35,373 bases of DNA from an uncultured Eubacteriales bacterium. GTDB taxonomy: Bacteria > Bacillota > Clostridia > Oscillospirales > Oscillospiraceae. The notes under the pieces are model-generated. The model did not search any database and was not told where the DNA came from. It was given only the letters and a program-made list of their open reading frames with translations. The stretch is from NCBI GenBank assembly GCA_902477055.1, contig CABSFY010000009.1, forward strand, positions 1 through 35,373. The letters are read 5' to 3'. Shown here piece after piece: positions 15,344-23,276 of the stretch (position 1 is its first letter; each line of letters begins with the position of its first letter). A program made the position numbers and the translations under genes.

Positions 15344-16837
15344 ATGAGAAGATTGAAAATCTGGGAAAAGCTCGGCATTTTTGTCCTCGTCCTGATTATC
15401 GTAACGGTTCTGATTATGAACCTGTTTCTGGAAAAGGAAAAGCAGACCTCCAGCGCCTACCAGAAGATTCTAGAAAACGTCGTTCTGCTGAACGATGCGA
15501 CGGAGCGTCTGAACGAGGTGCTCGACGAGCTGGAGCTTTATCTGTCGCAGAGCAGCACGCGCAATGTGGACCACTTAAATGCAAAAATGGACAGCCTGTA
15601 TGCCACCGTGAACGCAATGCCGACCGTATTTGCCACGCAGACGGAGCAGATGGCCTACAACGACATCCGTAATATGCTCATCTCGCTGAGCCAGTGCGCC
15701 AACGCGTCGATCAAGGCCTGCCGCGGCAGAGATATTGAAAAAATGTCGGAGGAATTCGCACGGGCGAATTCCATCGCTTCCTCGGTCGCCGGGAGCATCA
15801 ATTTTCTCGTCTTTGAGTACATGACGGAAAGCAAGGCGACCTATGAGCAGCTTGTCGCAGACAGCGCGGCCATGCGCTATGCAACGGTGATGATTCTGGC
15901 CGTCATCATTCTGCTGATTTCCGCCGCGACCATCCTGATTTTACGAAATCTTACCAAGCCGCTCTCCCTGCTGACGGAGCAGGCGGCCGTCATTGCGCAG
16001 TATCCGGAGGACGAGCATCAGATCGATATTGCCTCTGACGACGAGGTCGGCGACCTTGCCGCTGCCTTCAATAAAATGTCCAAGCAAATTCGCCGCTATA
16101 TCGCGCGGCTGAACGAAAAGGCCAATCTGGAAAACGAGCTGCGCAACAGTGAGCTGAAAAACCTGAATACGCAAAATATGCTCCGCGACGCAGAGCTGAA
16201 GGCGCTGCAATCGCAGATCAATCCGCATTTCCTGTTCAACACCCTGAACTGCATCGCGCAGACGGCGATGTTTGAGGATGCCGCAGAAACCAATTCTCTG
16301 ATTATCACCGTATCCAATATGCTGCGCTATAATCTGCGGCGACTGGAAACGCCGGTTACGCTCGGCGAGGAGATCACAAATCTGAACCGCTATATCTGCA
16401 TTCAGAAGCTGCGCTACGGCGATCGGATTCATTTTGAAACGGACATCGATGAGGATACGCTCTCGGTGCAGATTCCCTGTCTGACCATCCAGCCGATCGT
16501 CGAAAATGCCGTAATTCATGGCTTTGAGAGCAACGAGTGCGGCGGCACCATCCGCGTCGATGCGCACAGAACGCCGGCCGGTGAACTCCTGATCTGCGTC
16601 GAGGATGATGGCATCGGCATGGATGCGCAAACGCTCAGTGAGCTTCAGCGCACAGGCGAAACGACCAAAAATCGCGGCGGCCACTCCACCGGCATCGGCA
16701 TCAAAAACGTCATCAATCGGTTGCAGCTGTTTTACGGCAAGAACATCTTTGAAATTACCAGCGTTGCCGGACACGGGACCGTTGTCCGGCTCAGAATCCC
16801 GGCTGACCAATTACAAGCTCCCAGAGAGGAAGTGTAA
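15344..16837 (+). CDS. YesM-type sensor histidine kinase
   Basis: The 497-residue kinase has two membrane helices (about residues 10-29 and 180-200) bracketing a roughly 150-residue extracellular, mostly helical sensor region. A HAMP segment follows (RNLTKPLSLL to about 250), then a coiled linker and the His_kinase domain LQSQINPHFLFNTLNCI with phospho-acceptor His295. The HATPase region shows QPIVENAVIHG (N box) and EDDGIGM plus TGIGIKNVINRL (G boxes). This is the LytS/YesM architecture common for carbohydrate sensing in Bacillota. It likely receives the signal from the anchored binding protein encoded four bases upstream. The ribosome site is weak (GGTGGTG), so translational coupling is likely. 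Confidence 0.94.
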   Translation: MRRLKIWEKLGIFVLVLIIVTVLIMNLFLEKEKQTSSAYQKILENVVLLNDATERLNEVLDELELYLSQSSTRNVDHLNAKMDSLYATVNAMPTVFATQTEQMAYNDIRNMLISLSQCANASIKACRGRDIEKMSEEFARANSIASSVAGSINFLVFEYMTESKATYEQLVADSAAMRYATVMILAVIILLISAATILILRNLTKPLSLLTEQAAVIAQYPEDEHQIDIASDDEVGDLAAAFNKMSKQIRRYIARLNEKANLENELRNSELKNLNTQNMLRDAELKALQSQINPHFLFNTLNCIAQTAMFEDAAETNSLIITVSNMLRYNLRRLETPVTLGEEITNLNRYICIQKLRYGDRIHFETDIDEDTLSVQIPCLTIQPIVENAVIHGFESNECGGTIRVDAHRTPAGELLICVEDDGIGMDAQTLSELQRTGETTKNRGGHSTGIGIKNVINRLQLFYGKNIFEITSVAGHGTVVRLRIPADQLQAPREEV

Positions 16838-16840
16838 CGT

Positions 16841-18421
16841 ATGTACCGTTTACTTATTGCAGACGACGAACAGATCACCCGCAAAGCAATCCGTATGTTG
16901 GTGGACAAGTATGTTCCGGAGATCACGGAGATTTTTGAGGCCGATTCCGGCCGGGCAGCCATTGAGCTTGCCGCCAATGTGCATCCCGACCTGATCTGTA
17001 TGGATATTAAAATGCCGGGCATCGACGGCCTTGAAGCGGCTCGCTCCATTTGCACCACTGCGCCGAACACCTCGGTCATCATCATCTCCGCATATGACGA
17101 GTTTTCCTTTGCGAAGGACGCGCTCTCGCTCGGCATCAATCACTATCTGCTCAAGCCGATCAGCAAGACCGAGTTCCTTGCGGCGGTGCAGGATATTCTG
17201 GAAAAGAAGGGTCTGCAAAAGAAGCGGGCCGACAGCCACTATCAGCTCAAGGAGCAGGTCTATAAGGTCCAGCGCGAGCTGGACCGACAGATTACCTATT
17301 CCCTGATGATCGGCGACATGGACCGACTGGAGGATTATCGGTATTTTGAAACCGTCGGCGGGACGTACGGCGGCTTTTCCGTCGTAATCGACTTTCAGAA
17401 AAGCCCGACGGAGGAGGACACGGTCAAGGTCTATTGCGGGAGAAATTTTCGGCGGATTCAGAAGGTCCTCGATCGACCGGAAAAGGGGATTGCGTTCAAC
17501 TCTCTTGGCACGAGAATCGTAATCTTCTTGTATAACTACACACAGACGCAGGATCATGATGCCTGGATCAACAGCCAGCTACACTGGATTACTGCGCTGC
17601 TTCAGGAAAGCGGCGAAGTCAATGCCGCTGTCGGTTACGGCCCGTATGAGGAGCAGATGGAGCGGCTCTCGCTTTCTTACTGCGCTGCCGCCCGCGCGGC
17701 CATGCAGGGAGGAAAAACGAAAGGCATTCTGCTCTGCCCGCCGCTGAAAAGGTTCTCGGACTATAAATACCCGATGAAGCTGGAATCGGAAATCTTCCGC
17801 GCCATCGCCTCGGAGGACAGGGAAACGGCCATCGAAATTTTCTCAAGGCTGCTGTCTTATGTCGTTGCCTATTCCGACGGCAATCAGGAATTCATCTATC
17901 AGCAGATTTTTATCTTTTCAATCGGCTTGGCGCGCTTCTGCGTCGAAAAAGGAATCGAGGATACCAGCAATCTGGGCCTTGAATATATGTATGACACCAT
18001 TGCCATTCATAACTGGTGCATCTCCAACATCGATCGCTGTCTCAAAAACCTGCGGGACATGAAGGAGGATTATTCCGACGATCTGATCGGCGAGGCCATC
18101 GCCTTCATTGAGGAAAACTACAGCTCCGTGATCTCGCTGAGCGATATCTCCGGAAAGGTCAATCTCAGCTCCTTCTATTTCACCAAGCTCTTCAAGGCGA
18201 AAACCGGTATGACATTTGTCGAGTATCTGACAAACTACCGTATGAAGGTCGCCAAAAAGCTGCTGGAGGAGAATATGGAGATGAAAATTCAGGATGTCGG
18301 GGAACACGTCGGGTATACGGATTATAAATACTTCTGCAAATGCTTCCGCAAGCAGACCGGCGTGACCCCGGCAAGCTACCGCAGTCAGCTCTCTCCCGGA
18401 AGGGAAAAAGATAATCGCTAG
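16841..18421 (+). CDS. YesN-type response regulator with AraC-family DNA-binding domain
   Basis: The 526-residue protein starts with a receiver domain (acidic pair Asp8/Asp9, phospho-acceptor Asp55 in LICMDIKMPG, and KPISKTEF at the conserved Lys). About 280 residues of linker follow, as is usual in YesN-like regulators. The C-terminus is an AraC double helix-turn-helix (from EAIAFIEENYSSVISLSDISG to the final CFRKQTGVTPASYR). It starts three bases after the kinase stop with GAGAGGAAG upstream. It would activate sugar-utilisation promoters. Candidate sites are the direct repeats at 10233-10306 and the CCAAATCGCGC element before the sensor operon; weak -35 boxes at the ABC and catabolic promoters fit activator dependence. 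Confidence 0.94.
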   Translation: MYRLLIADDEQITRKAIRMLVDKYVPEITEIFEADSGRAAIELAANVHPDLICMDIKMPGIDGLEAARSICTTAPNTSVIIISAYDEFSFAKDALSLGINHYLLKPISKTEFLAAVQDILEKKGLQKKRADSHYQLKEQVYKVQRELDRQITYSLMIGDMDRLEDYRYFETVGGTYGGFSVVIDFQKSPTEEDTVKVYCGRNFRRIQKVLDRPEKGIAFNSLGTRIVIFLYNYTQTQDHDAWINSQLHWITALLQESGEVNAAVGYGPYEEQMERLSLSYCAAARAAMQGGKTKGILLCPPLKRFSDYKYPMKLESEIFRAIASEDRETAIEIFSRLLSYVVAYSDGNQEFIYQQIFIFSIGLARFCVEKGIEDTSNLGLEYMYDTIAIHNWCISNIDRCLKNLRDMKEDYSDDLIGEAIAFIEENYSSVISLSDISGKVNLSSFYFTKLFKAKTGMTFVEYLTNYRMKVAKKLLEENMEMKIQDVGEHVGYTDYKYFCKCFRKQTGVTPASYRSQLSPGREKDNR

Positions 18422-18440
18422 ACTCCAAAATTTCATAGTG

Positions 18441-18479
18441 AAAGCCGCATCGTCTTGTTCGGACGGTGCGGCTTTTTTT
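18441..18479 (+). terminator. Terminator of the sensor operon
   Basis: A long GC-rich stem (18441-18454 with 18462-18475, one G-T pair) and seven T residues at 18473-18479. Confidence 0.88.
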
Positions 18480-18602
18480 CTATTCCGGCGGGGGAAATTT
18501 TTGCGGTGCAATATTTTCCGTTTCGCTTAGGAAAAAGCAAAAAGATCTCCCTTTTTTCCCTCCAAAGCCGATGTTATTATTAGAAAAAAAGGAGAAAATG
18601 CC

Positions 18603-19055
18603 ATGAAAGTCCAAGTAATCAATGCTGAAGATGCAAAAATCAGCGGCGTCCGTTTTGCCTTTCCCGGCGAGGAAAATCTTTTGTGTTCCGGTCATTTTGA
18701 GTGGCGCAGCTTTCCGCTGGAAACAATGCTGCGCACCAATAAGGTCATCTCCGGCATTTTGCAGGGCTGGCACCGGACCGTCGAGTTCGACACGCTGGAG
18801 TATCACGACGATACGGAGAACTTCTACTTTACCGAAGGCACGTGCATCATGCCCTTCGGAACCCGCGTTGGCGACAGCGTTGATCCCGATTCTCTTCAGT
18901 TGGTTCGGATCCGTCCCGGCACTCAGGTTGAAGTAAAAGCAGGTAAGCTCCACTACGTCCCCATCCCGCTCGGAGATACCTTTCGCGCTTACGTTTTCAC
19001 GCCGCTGCAGGAATCGAAGTTTGTGCAGCTCCCGGAGCTGCTCATCGGCGAATAA
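18603..19055 (+). CDS. Small cupin-like protein of the sugar operon, function unknown
   Basis: The 150-residue protein opens the catabolic operon and has AAGGAG well placed before ATG 18603. Its layout resembles the ureidoglycolate-lyase (AllA) cupin group: a central EYHDDTENFYFTEGTCIMPFG, then RIRPGTQVEVKAGKLHYVPIPLGD with a His in a Gly/Pro-rich beta turn, and a final strand. No allantoin genes are present, so AllA activity is unlikely. Plausible roles are mutarotase, sugar isomerase helper or binding protein for the imported ketose. Only the fold guess is offered. The likely promoter is TATTAT near 18570-18577 with a poor -35, suggesting activator dependence. Confidence 0.75.
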   Translation: MKVQVINAEDAKISGVRFAFPGEENLLCSGHFEWRSFPLETMLRTNKVISGILQGWHRTVEFDTLEYHDDTENFYFTEGTCIMPFGTRVGDSVDPDSLQLVRIRPGTQVEVKAGKLHYVPIPLGDTFRAYVFTPLQESKFVQLPELLIGE

Positions 19056-19079
19056 ACCATATGAACAGGAGGCATTCGA

Positions 19080-20024
19080 GTGAAAAGCATTTGGACGATG
19101 GGCGAGATGATCGTTGAGATCATGCGCGCAAAATCAGAAGTACCCCACAGCACCCCCGGCGAATACCTCGGGCCGTACGCCAGCGGCGCACCGGCCATCA
19201 TGATCTCCGCCGCTGCACGCATGGGTGTGCCGGCAGGCATCATCGGCGGTGTCGGCCGGGATGCCTTCGGTGATGTCATCGTTGACCGGCTGACCGGCTG
19301 TGGCGTGGACTGCTCCCACGTAAATCGTTCCGCAAACGCGGCGACCGGTTCGGCCTTCGTCATGTACCACGACGACGGCTCCCGCGAGTTTATCTTCCAC
19401 ATCAACGGAACTGCCGCAGTTGATGTACCTGTACCGGCGCTTGATCGCGTTGCAGCGCCCGGATATTTCCATGTCATGGGCTGTTCACTGACCGTAACAC
19501 CGGAGTTCTGCCAAAAGATCGTCGATACGGCGCTCCAATTTGCCGCGCACGGGGCGGAGATCAGCTTTGACCCCAATATTCGGCCGGAGCTGCTGCGTGA
19601 CGACAATTTCAGCGCGATCGTCGCGCCCATTCTTTCCAATTGCTCCGTCCTGATGCCGGGTGTGAGTGAGCTGCTGATGCTTTCCAAGAAACCCGGCGTC
19701 GAGGAAGCCGTGGACTATTTATTCGCGCAGTACCCGAGTCTCAAGCTCATCACGCTGAAAAACGGCTCCAAGGGCAGCACAATCTACTCGCGCGACGGGC
19801 TTGTTAAGGCGCCAACGTTCAAGGTCGAACAGCTTGACGCAACCGGGGCAGGCGACTGCTTCGACGGCGCATTCCTTGCCTCGCTCCTACAGGGCAAAAA
19901 CCTCTATGAAGCCGCCTGTAACGCCAACGCAGCAGGCGCACTGAACGCCGCGGCGTTCGGTCCGATGGAGGGCCGCATCTCGCCGGAAACGGTCGCAGCA
20001 CTGATCTCCGGAGAAAATAGCTAA
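19080..20024 (+). CDS. PfkB-family sugar kinase
   Basis: The 314-residue protein is a ribokinase/PfkB-family ATP-dependent sugar kinase. The N-terminal substrate region shows PYASGAPAIMISAAARMG and IIGGVGRDAFGDVI. The C-terminal signature is LDATGAGDCFDGAF with catalytic base Asp259 and the anion-hole GAGD. The start is GTG 19080, eight bases after CAGGAGG. The neighbouring ketose epimerase and GatZ-like gene suggest the substrate is a ketohexose such as D-tagatose or D-fructose, giving the 6-phosphate. Family relatives include 2-keto-3-deoxygluconate kinase and fructokinase, so this is inference. Confidence 0.92.
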   Translation: MKSIWTMGEMIVEIMRAKSEVPHSTPGEYLGPYASGAPAIMISAAARMGVPAGIIGGVGRDAFGDVIVDRLTGCGVDCSHVNRSANAATGSAFVMYHDDGSREFIFHINGTAAVDVPVPALDRVAAPGYFHVMGCSLTVTPEFCQKIVDTALQFAAHGAEISFDPNIRPELLRDDNFSAIVAPILSNCSVLMPGVSELLMLSKKPGVEEAVDYLFAQYPSLKLITLKNGSKGSTIYSRDGLVKAPTFKVEQLDATGAGDCFDGAFLASLLQGKNLYEAACNANAAGALNAAAFGPMEGRISPETVAALISGENS

Positions 20025-20061
20025 CAAAATCACTTCAAATCATGATTAAAGGAGTACCGCC

Positions 20062-20937
20062 ATGAAATACGGACTTTTGTTTCACTACTGGATGAAAGAC
20101 GCAGGCAAATGCAACTATCTTGAGGTTGCGAAGAAAATCAAGGCCGCCGGTTTTGACGTGATGGAGATCGATGCCGGGGATCTTTACAAAATGACCGACG
20201 AAGAAATCGCGGCGCTGCACGAGGCGGTCACTGCGCTGGGCCTTGAAGTTTCCGTCAACAACGGCACCGGGGCGGATGTGGACCCCTCCGCGGACGACCC
20301 TGCCATTCGTGCTGCCGGCATTGCGTATCTGGAAAAGCTGATGCGCCAGATGGTCAAGCTCGGTACCAACACGCTGATCGGCGGCTTAATCAGTGCATGG
20401 CCCGCCGACTGGTCGGTCGATCACGATAAGGAGCGGACTTGGGGCTACGCCGTTGCTTCCATGAAGCAGGTCTGCAAAACCGCCGAGGCGCTGGGAATCA
20501 CCCTGCATCTCGAAATTCTCAACCGCTATGAATCCTTCCTCATCAATGATGTTGCGGAGGGTCTGAAATTCATCGACGAGGTCGGCAGCCCCAATCTGCT
20601 GCTGCTCATCGATACGTTCCATTCCAACATTGAGGAGGACGATCTTCCCGAAGCGATGCGCCGCGCAGGGAAAAAGCTCGGCCATATGCATCTCGACGAA
20701 AACAACCGCAAGCTCCCCGGCCTTGGCTCTCTGCCGTGGAAGGAGATGGGCGAGGTCCTGCGTGAGCTGGACTTCCAGGGCTATCTCTGCATCGAGCCTT
20801 TTATGCTGAAAAACGGCCCGCTGAGCAAGGCGGTACATCTTTGGCGTGAATTTGTCCCCGCTGACATCAGCGACGAAGCGTATGACCAGCTTCTGCTCGA
20901 CTCTCTCGCGTTCCTCAAGGCGAATTTTGAAGCCTGA
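20062..20937 (+). CDS. D-tagatose 3-epimerase-family ketose epimerase
   Basis: A 291-residue TIM-barrel of the xylose-isomerase-like/sugar-phosphate epimerase group. Metal ligands are visible as Glu151 (HLEILNRYE), Asp184 (LLIDTFHSN), His210 (MHLDENNR) and Glu245 (CIEPF). These are each one position before the ligands described for Pseudomonas cichorii D-tagatose 3-epimerase (152, 185, 211, 246), a strong structural match from memory. Such enzymes interconvert ketoses at C3: D-fructose/D-allulose, D-tagatose/D-sorbose, or L-forms. The start is ATG 20062 behind AAAGGAG. In this operon, converting D-sorbose to D-tagatose before phosphorylation is the most economical role. Confidence 0.9.
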   Translation: MKYGLLFHYWMKDAGKCNYLEVAKKIKAAGFDVMEIDAGDLYKMTDEEIAALHEAVTALGLEVSVNNGTGADVDPSADDPAIRAAGIAYLEKLMRQMVKLGTNTLIGGLISAWPADWSVDHDKERTWGYAVASMKQVCKTAEALGITLHLEILNRYESFLINDVAEGLKFIDEVGSPNLLLLIDTFHSNIEEDDLPEAMRRAGKKLGHMHLDENNRKLPGLGSLPWKEMGEVLRELDFQGYLCIEPFMLKNGPLSKAVHLWREFVPADISDEAYDQLLLDSLAFLKANFEA

Positions 20938-21015
20938 CCCCTTTTACCGGCCGCTGCACGCATCCTGTGTGGTGCGTACAGCGGCCAAATTCATACGAAA
21001 AGGAGAAATACGAAG

Positions 21016-22311
21016 ATGCTGCATCCAATATTGAAGATTCTGAACGAACGCAGGCAGGGGAAAGTCGTCGGGATTCCGTCCTATTGTACCGCAAACCGCA
21101 AGGTAATCGAAACGATATTGCGCGATGCCGCCAAGCATGGGCGCACTGTGCTGATCGAGGCAACGGCCAATCAGGTCGATCAGTTCGGCGGCTATACCGG
21201 AATGAAGCCGAAGGACTACGTGCGCTTTATCGAAGAAATCGCCGCACAGACCGGCTGTGATATGCGCCAGATCCTTCTCGGCGGCGACCATCTGGGACCG
21301 CTGACCTTCTGCAAGGAGCCGGAAGCCGCAGCAATGGACAAGGCCGAAGCATTGGTGCGGGCATACGTCGCGGCGGGCTTTACGAAGATTCATCTGGACA
21401 CGAGCATGAAGGTCGCAGACGACCCGGCGGGCGCACTGGACAAACGGGTCTGTGCAAGACGCGGCGCTCGGCTGTGCAGAGCAGCAGAAGAAGAATTTGC
21501 ACGCTACCGTCTTGAGCATCCCGAAGCGCTGCATCCGGTCTATGTGATTGGCAGCGAGGTCCCCATCCCCGGCGGCGCAACGGAGCAGGAGGACCGCATT
21601 TCTGTCACAAACCCGGAGGACCTGCGGGAGACGCTTGCGATATATCTGGAGGAATTCAATGCCTGCGGATTACAGGAGGCGTGGCAGTATATCATCGCCG
21701 TCGTGGTGCAGCCGGGCGTTGAGTTCGGCGACGACGCAGTGTTCCTGTATGACCATGAGAAAGCGCAGAAGCTGGTCGCGATGCTGGCCGATTATCCCAA
21801 TCTCGTCTTTGAGGGCCATTCCACAGACTATCAGACCGAGGCGTGTCTACGGCATATGGTGGAAGATGGCATCGCCATCTTGAAGGTCGGTCCGGCGCTG
21901 ACCTTTGGCTACCGCGATGCGCTATTTGCCCTATCACATATTGAGCAGGCGCTTATTCCCGCACAGCGCCGGGCCAATTTCCCGGCGGCTCTGGAGCGGG
22001 CGATGCTGAATCACCCCGAAAACTGGCAAAAGCATTACCACGGAACGCCGGAGGAGCAGCGCCTCGCCCGCAGCTACAGTCTTTCGGACCGCGCACGGTA
22101 TTACATCGGAATGCCGGAGGTCGTGGAGGCAATCGATCGGATGATGGCGAATCTGAAGGATGTTCATGTCCCGCTTGGGCTGATCTATCAGTATTTCCCG
22201 CAGTCGGCTCCGGCGGTGTTGACCGGAGCGTGCGACGGCAGCGCGGAGAAGCTGCTGGAACGTGAGATCATGCACTTCGTGAATGATTACATTGCCGCAG
22301 CAGGCGAATGA
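21016..22311 (+). CDS. GatZ/KbaZ-like protein (tagatose-6-phosphate 4-epimerase or aldolase subunit)
   Basis: The 431-residue protein matches the COG4573 GatZ/KbaZ family by IPSYCTANRKVIETILRDA, LIEATANQVDQFGGYTGMKP, ILLGGDHLGPL, GFTKIHLDTSM and the C-terminal VGPALTFGYRDALFALSHIE. In enterobacteria GatZ/KbaZ is the chaperone-like subunit of tagatose-1,6-bisphosphate aldolase with the catalytic partner GatY/KbaY. Here no GatY is present within the window. A stand-alone family member in Agrobacterium has been described as D-tagatose-6-phosphate 4-epimerase (EC 5.1.3.40), which would directly give fructose-6-phosphate. That role fits the kinase and 3-epimerase next to it. The start is ATG 21016 with AAAGGAG upstream, 78 bases after the epimerase. 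Confidence 0.9.
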   Translation: MLHPILKILNERRQGKVVGIPSYCTANRKVIETILRDAAKHGRTVLIEATANQVDQFGGYTGMKPKDYVRFIEEIAAQTGCDMRQILLGGDHLGPLTFCKEPEAAAMDKAEALVRAYVAAGFTKIHLDTSMKVADDPAGALDKRVCARRGARLCRAAEEEFARYRLEHPEALHPVYVIGSEVPIPGGATEQEDRISVTNPEDLRETLAIYLEEFNACGLQEAWQYIIAVVVQPGVEFGDDAVFLYDHEKAQKLVAMLADYPNLVFEGHSTDYQTEACLRHMVEDGIAILKVGPALTFGYRDALFALSHIEQALIPAQRRANFPAALERAMLNHPENWQKHYHGTPEEQRLARSYSLSDRARYYIGMPEVVEAIDRMMANLKDVHVPLGLIYQYFPQSAPAVLTGACDGSAEKLLEREIMHFVNDYIAAAGE

Positions 22312-22330
22312 TACCCGTAAAATTTCATAA

Positions 22331-22363
22331 AAAATGCGCTGCCAGCGAGGCAGCGCATTTTTA
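22331..22363. terminator. Bidirectional terminator between convergent gatZ-like and trxB-like genes
   Basis: A perfect 13-bp stem (22331-22343 with 22349-22361), an AGCGA loop, and A/T tracts on both sides, so it can end transcription from both strands. Confidence 0.92.
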
Positions 22364-23275
22364 TCAGGCTTGACTATCCAGCCAGCGGCAGGAGTTGAGG
22401 GCGGCGGAGGCACCGTCAGAGATGGCAGTGGCGACTTGGCGGTAGGCTTTGGCGCGGCAGTCACCGGCGGCAAAGATGCCGGGGGTCGGGGTCGTGCAGG
22501 CCTCACCGGCGACGATATAGCCCTGCTCATTCAGTGCCGCAACGGCGGCAAAGGGAGCGTTTTCCGGCTCCGTGCCGATGGCGAGGAACGCACCGTCAAT
22601 CACAAGGCGGCTTTCTTCGCCGGTTTCCGTTTGCAGCAGGCGCAGCGCGGTGAGTGTCCGATCGCCTTCATAGCCGGTCACGACCGTGCTGTAGCGGTAC
22701 TCGACATTCTCTCGCGCGGCGAGCGTCTGCACAAGACGCTGCTCACCGGTGAGGAAGGGGAGATTCTGCACCACGGTAACACGTGCGCAGATTTCGGACA
22801 AAAGGACGGCCTCTTGCAGCGCTGAGTTGCCGCCGCCGATGAGGGCAACGTGCTGGCCGCGATAGAACGCACCGTCGCAGACCGCACAGAAGGACAGGCC
22901 GTTGCCGATGAATTCTTCTTCGCGCGGCAGATACAGGCGGCGATGTCGTGCGCCCGCTGCGATAATGACCGACCGGGCCTCGTAGCTGTTGCTCTCTCCG
23001 ACGACCGTTTTGACCGCGCCGTCGCGGACCTCCAGCACGGTATCCAAATCGATCTCCGCGCCGAGCGCCATGGCCTGCTCCAGCATCCGCTGGGCAAGCT
23101 CATTTCCGGAAATCTCCGCAAAGCCGGGATAGTTTTCCAGCTTCGGCGAGAAGGTAATCTGGCCGCCGAAGGTATCGCGCTCGAGCACCAGCACCGACTT
23201 TCCGGCGCGGCGGGCGTAAATCGCAGCCGTCAGCCCGGCAGGACCCGCGCCGACAATAAGAATATCATAACACAT
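22364..23275 (-). CDS. Thioredoxin-reductase-like flavoprotein
   Basis: The 303-residue protein has the two-dinucleotide-domain layout of low-molecular-weight thioredoxin reductase. FAD binding is at VGAGPAGLTAAIYARRAG (near 8-25), the redox-active pair CAVCDG is at Cys130/Cys133, the second Rossmann motif is IGGGNSALQEA (near 146-156) and the C-terminal FAD motif is TPTPGIFAAGDC. Where NADPH-dependent enzymes carry HRRxxFRA, this one reads VTVVQNLPFL, so NADPH preference is doubtful. The start is ATG 23275, one base after the nrdD stop. The coupling suggests that it reduces the redoxin domain fused to NrdD. Confidence 0.9.
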   Translation of the reverse strand: MCYDILIVGAGPAGLTAAIYARRAGKSVLVLERDTFGGQITFSPKLENYPGFAEISGNELAQRMLEQAMALGAEIDLDTVLEVRDGAVKTVVGESNSYEARSVIIAAGARHRRLYLPREEEFIGNGLSFCAVCDGAFYRGQHVALIGGGNSALQEAVLLSEICARVTVVQNLPFLTGEQRLVQTLAARENVEYRYSTVVTGYEGDRTLTALRLLQTETGEESRLVIDGAFLAIGTEPENAPFAAVAALNEQGYIVAGEACTTPTPGIFAAGDCRAKAYRQVATAISDGASAALNSCRWLDSQA

Positions 23276-23276
23276 A

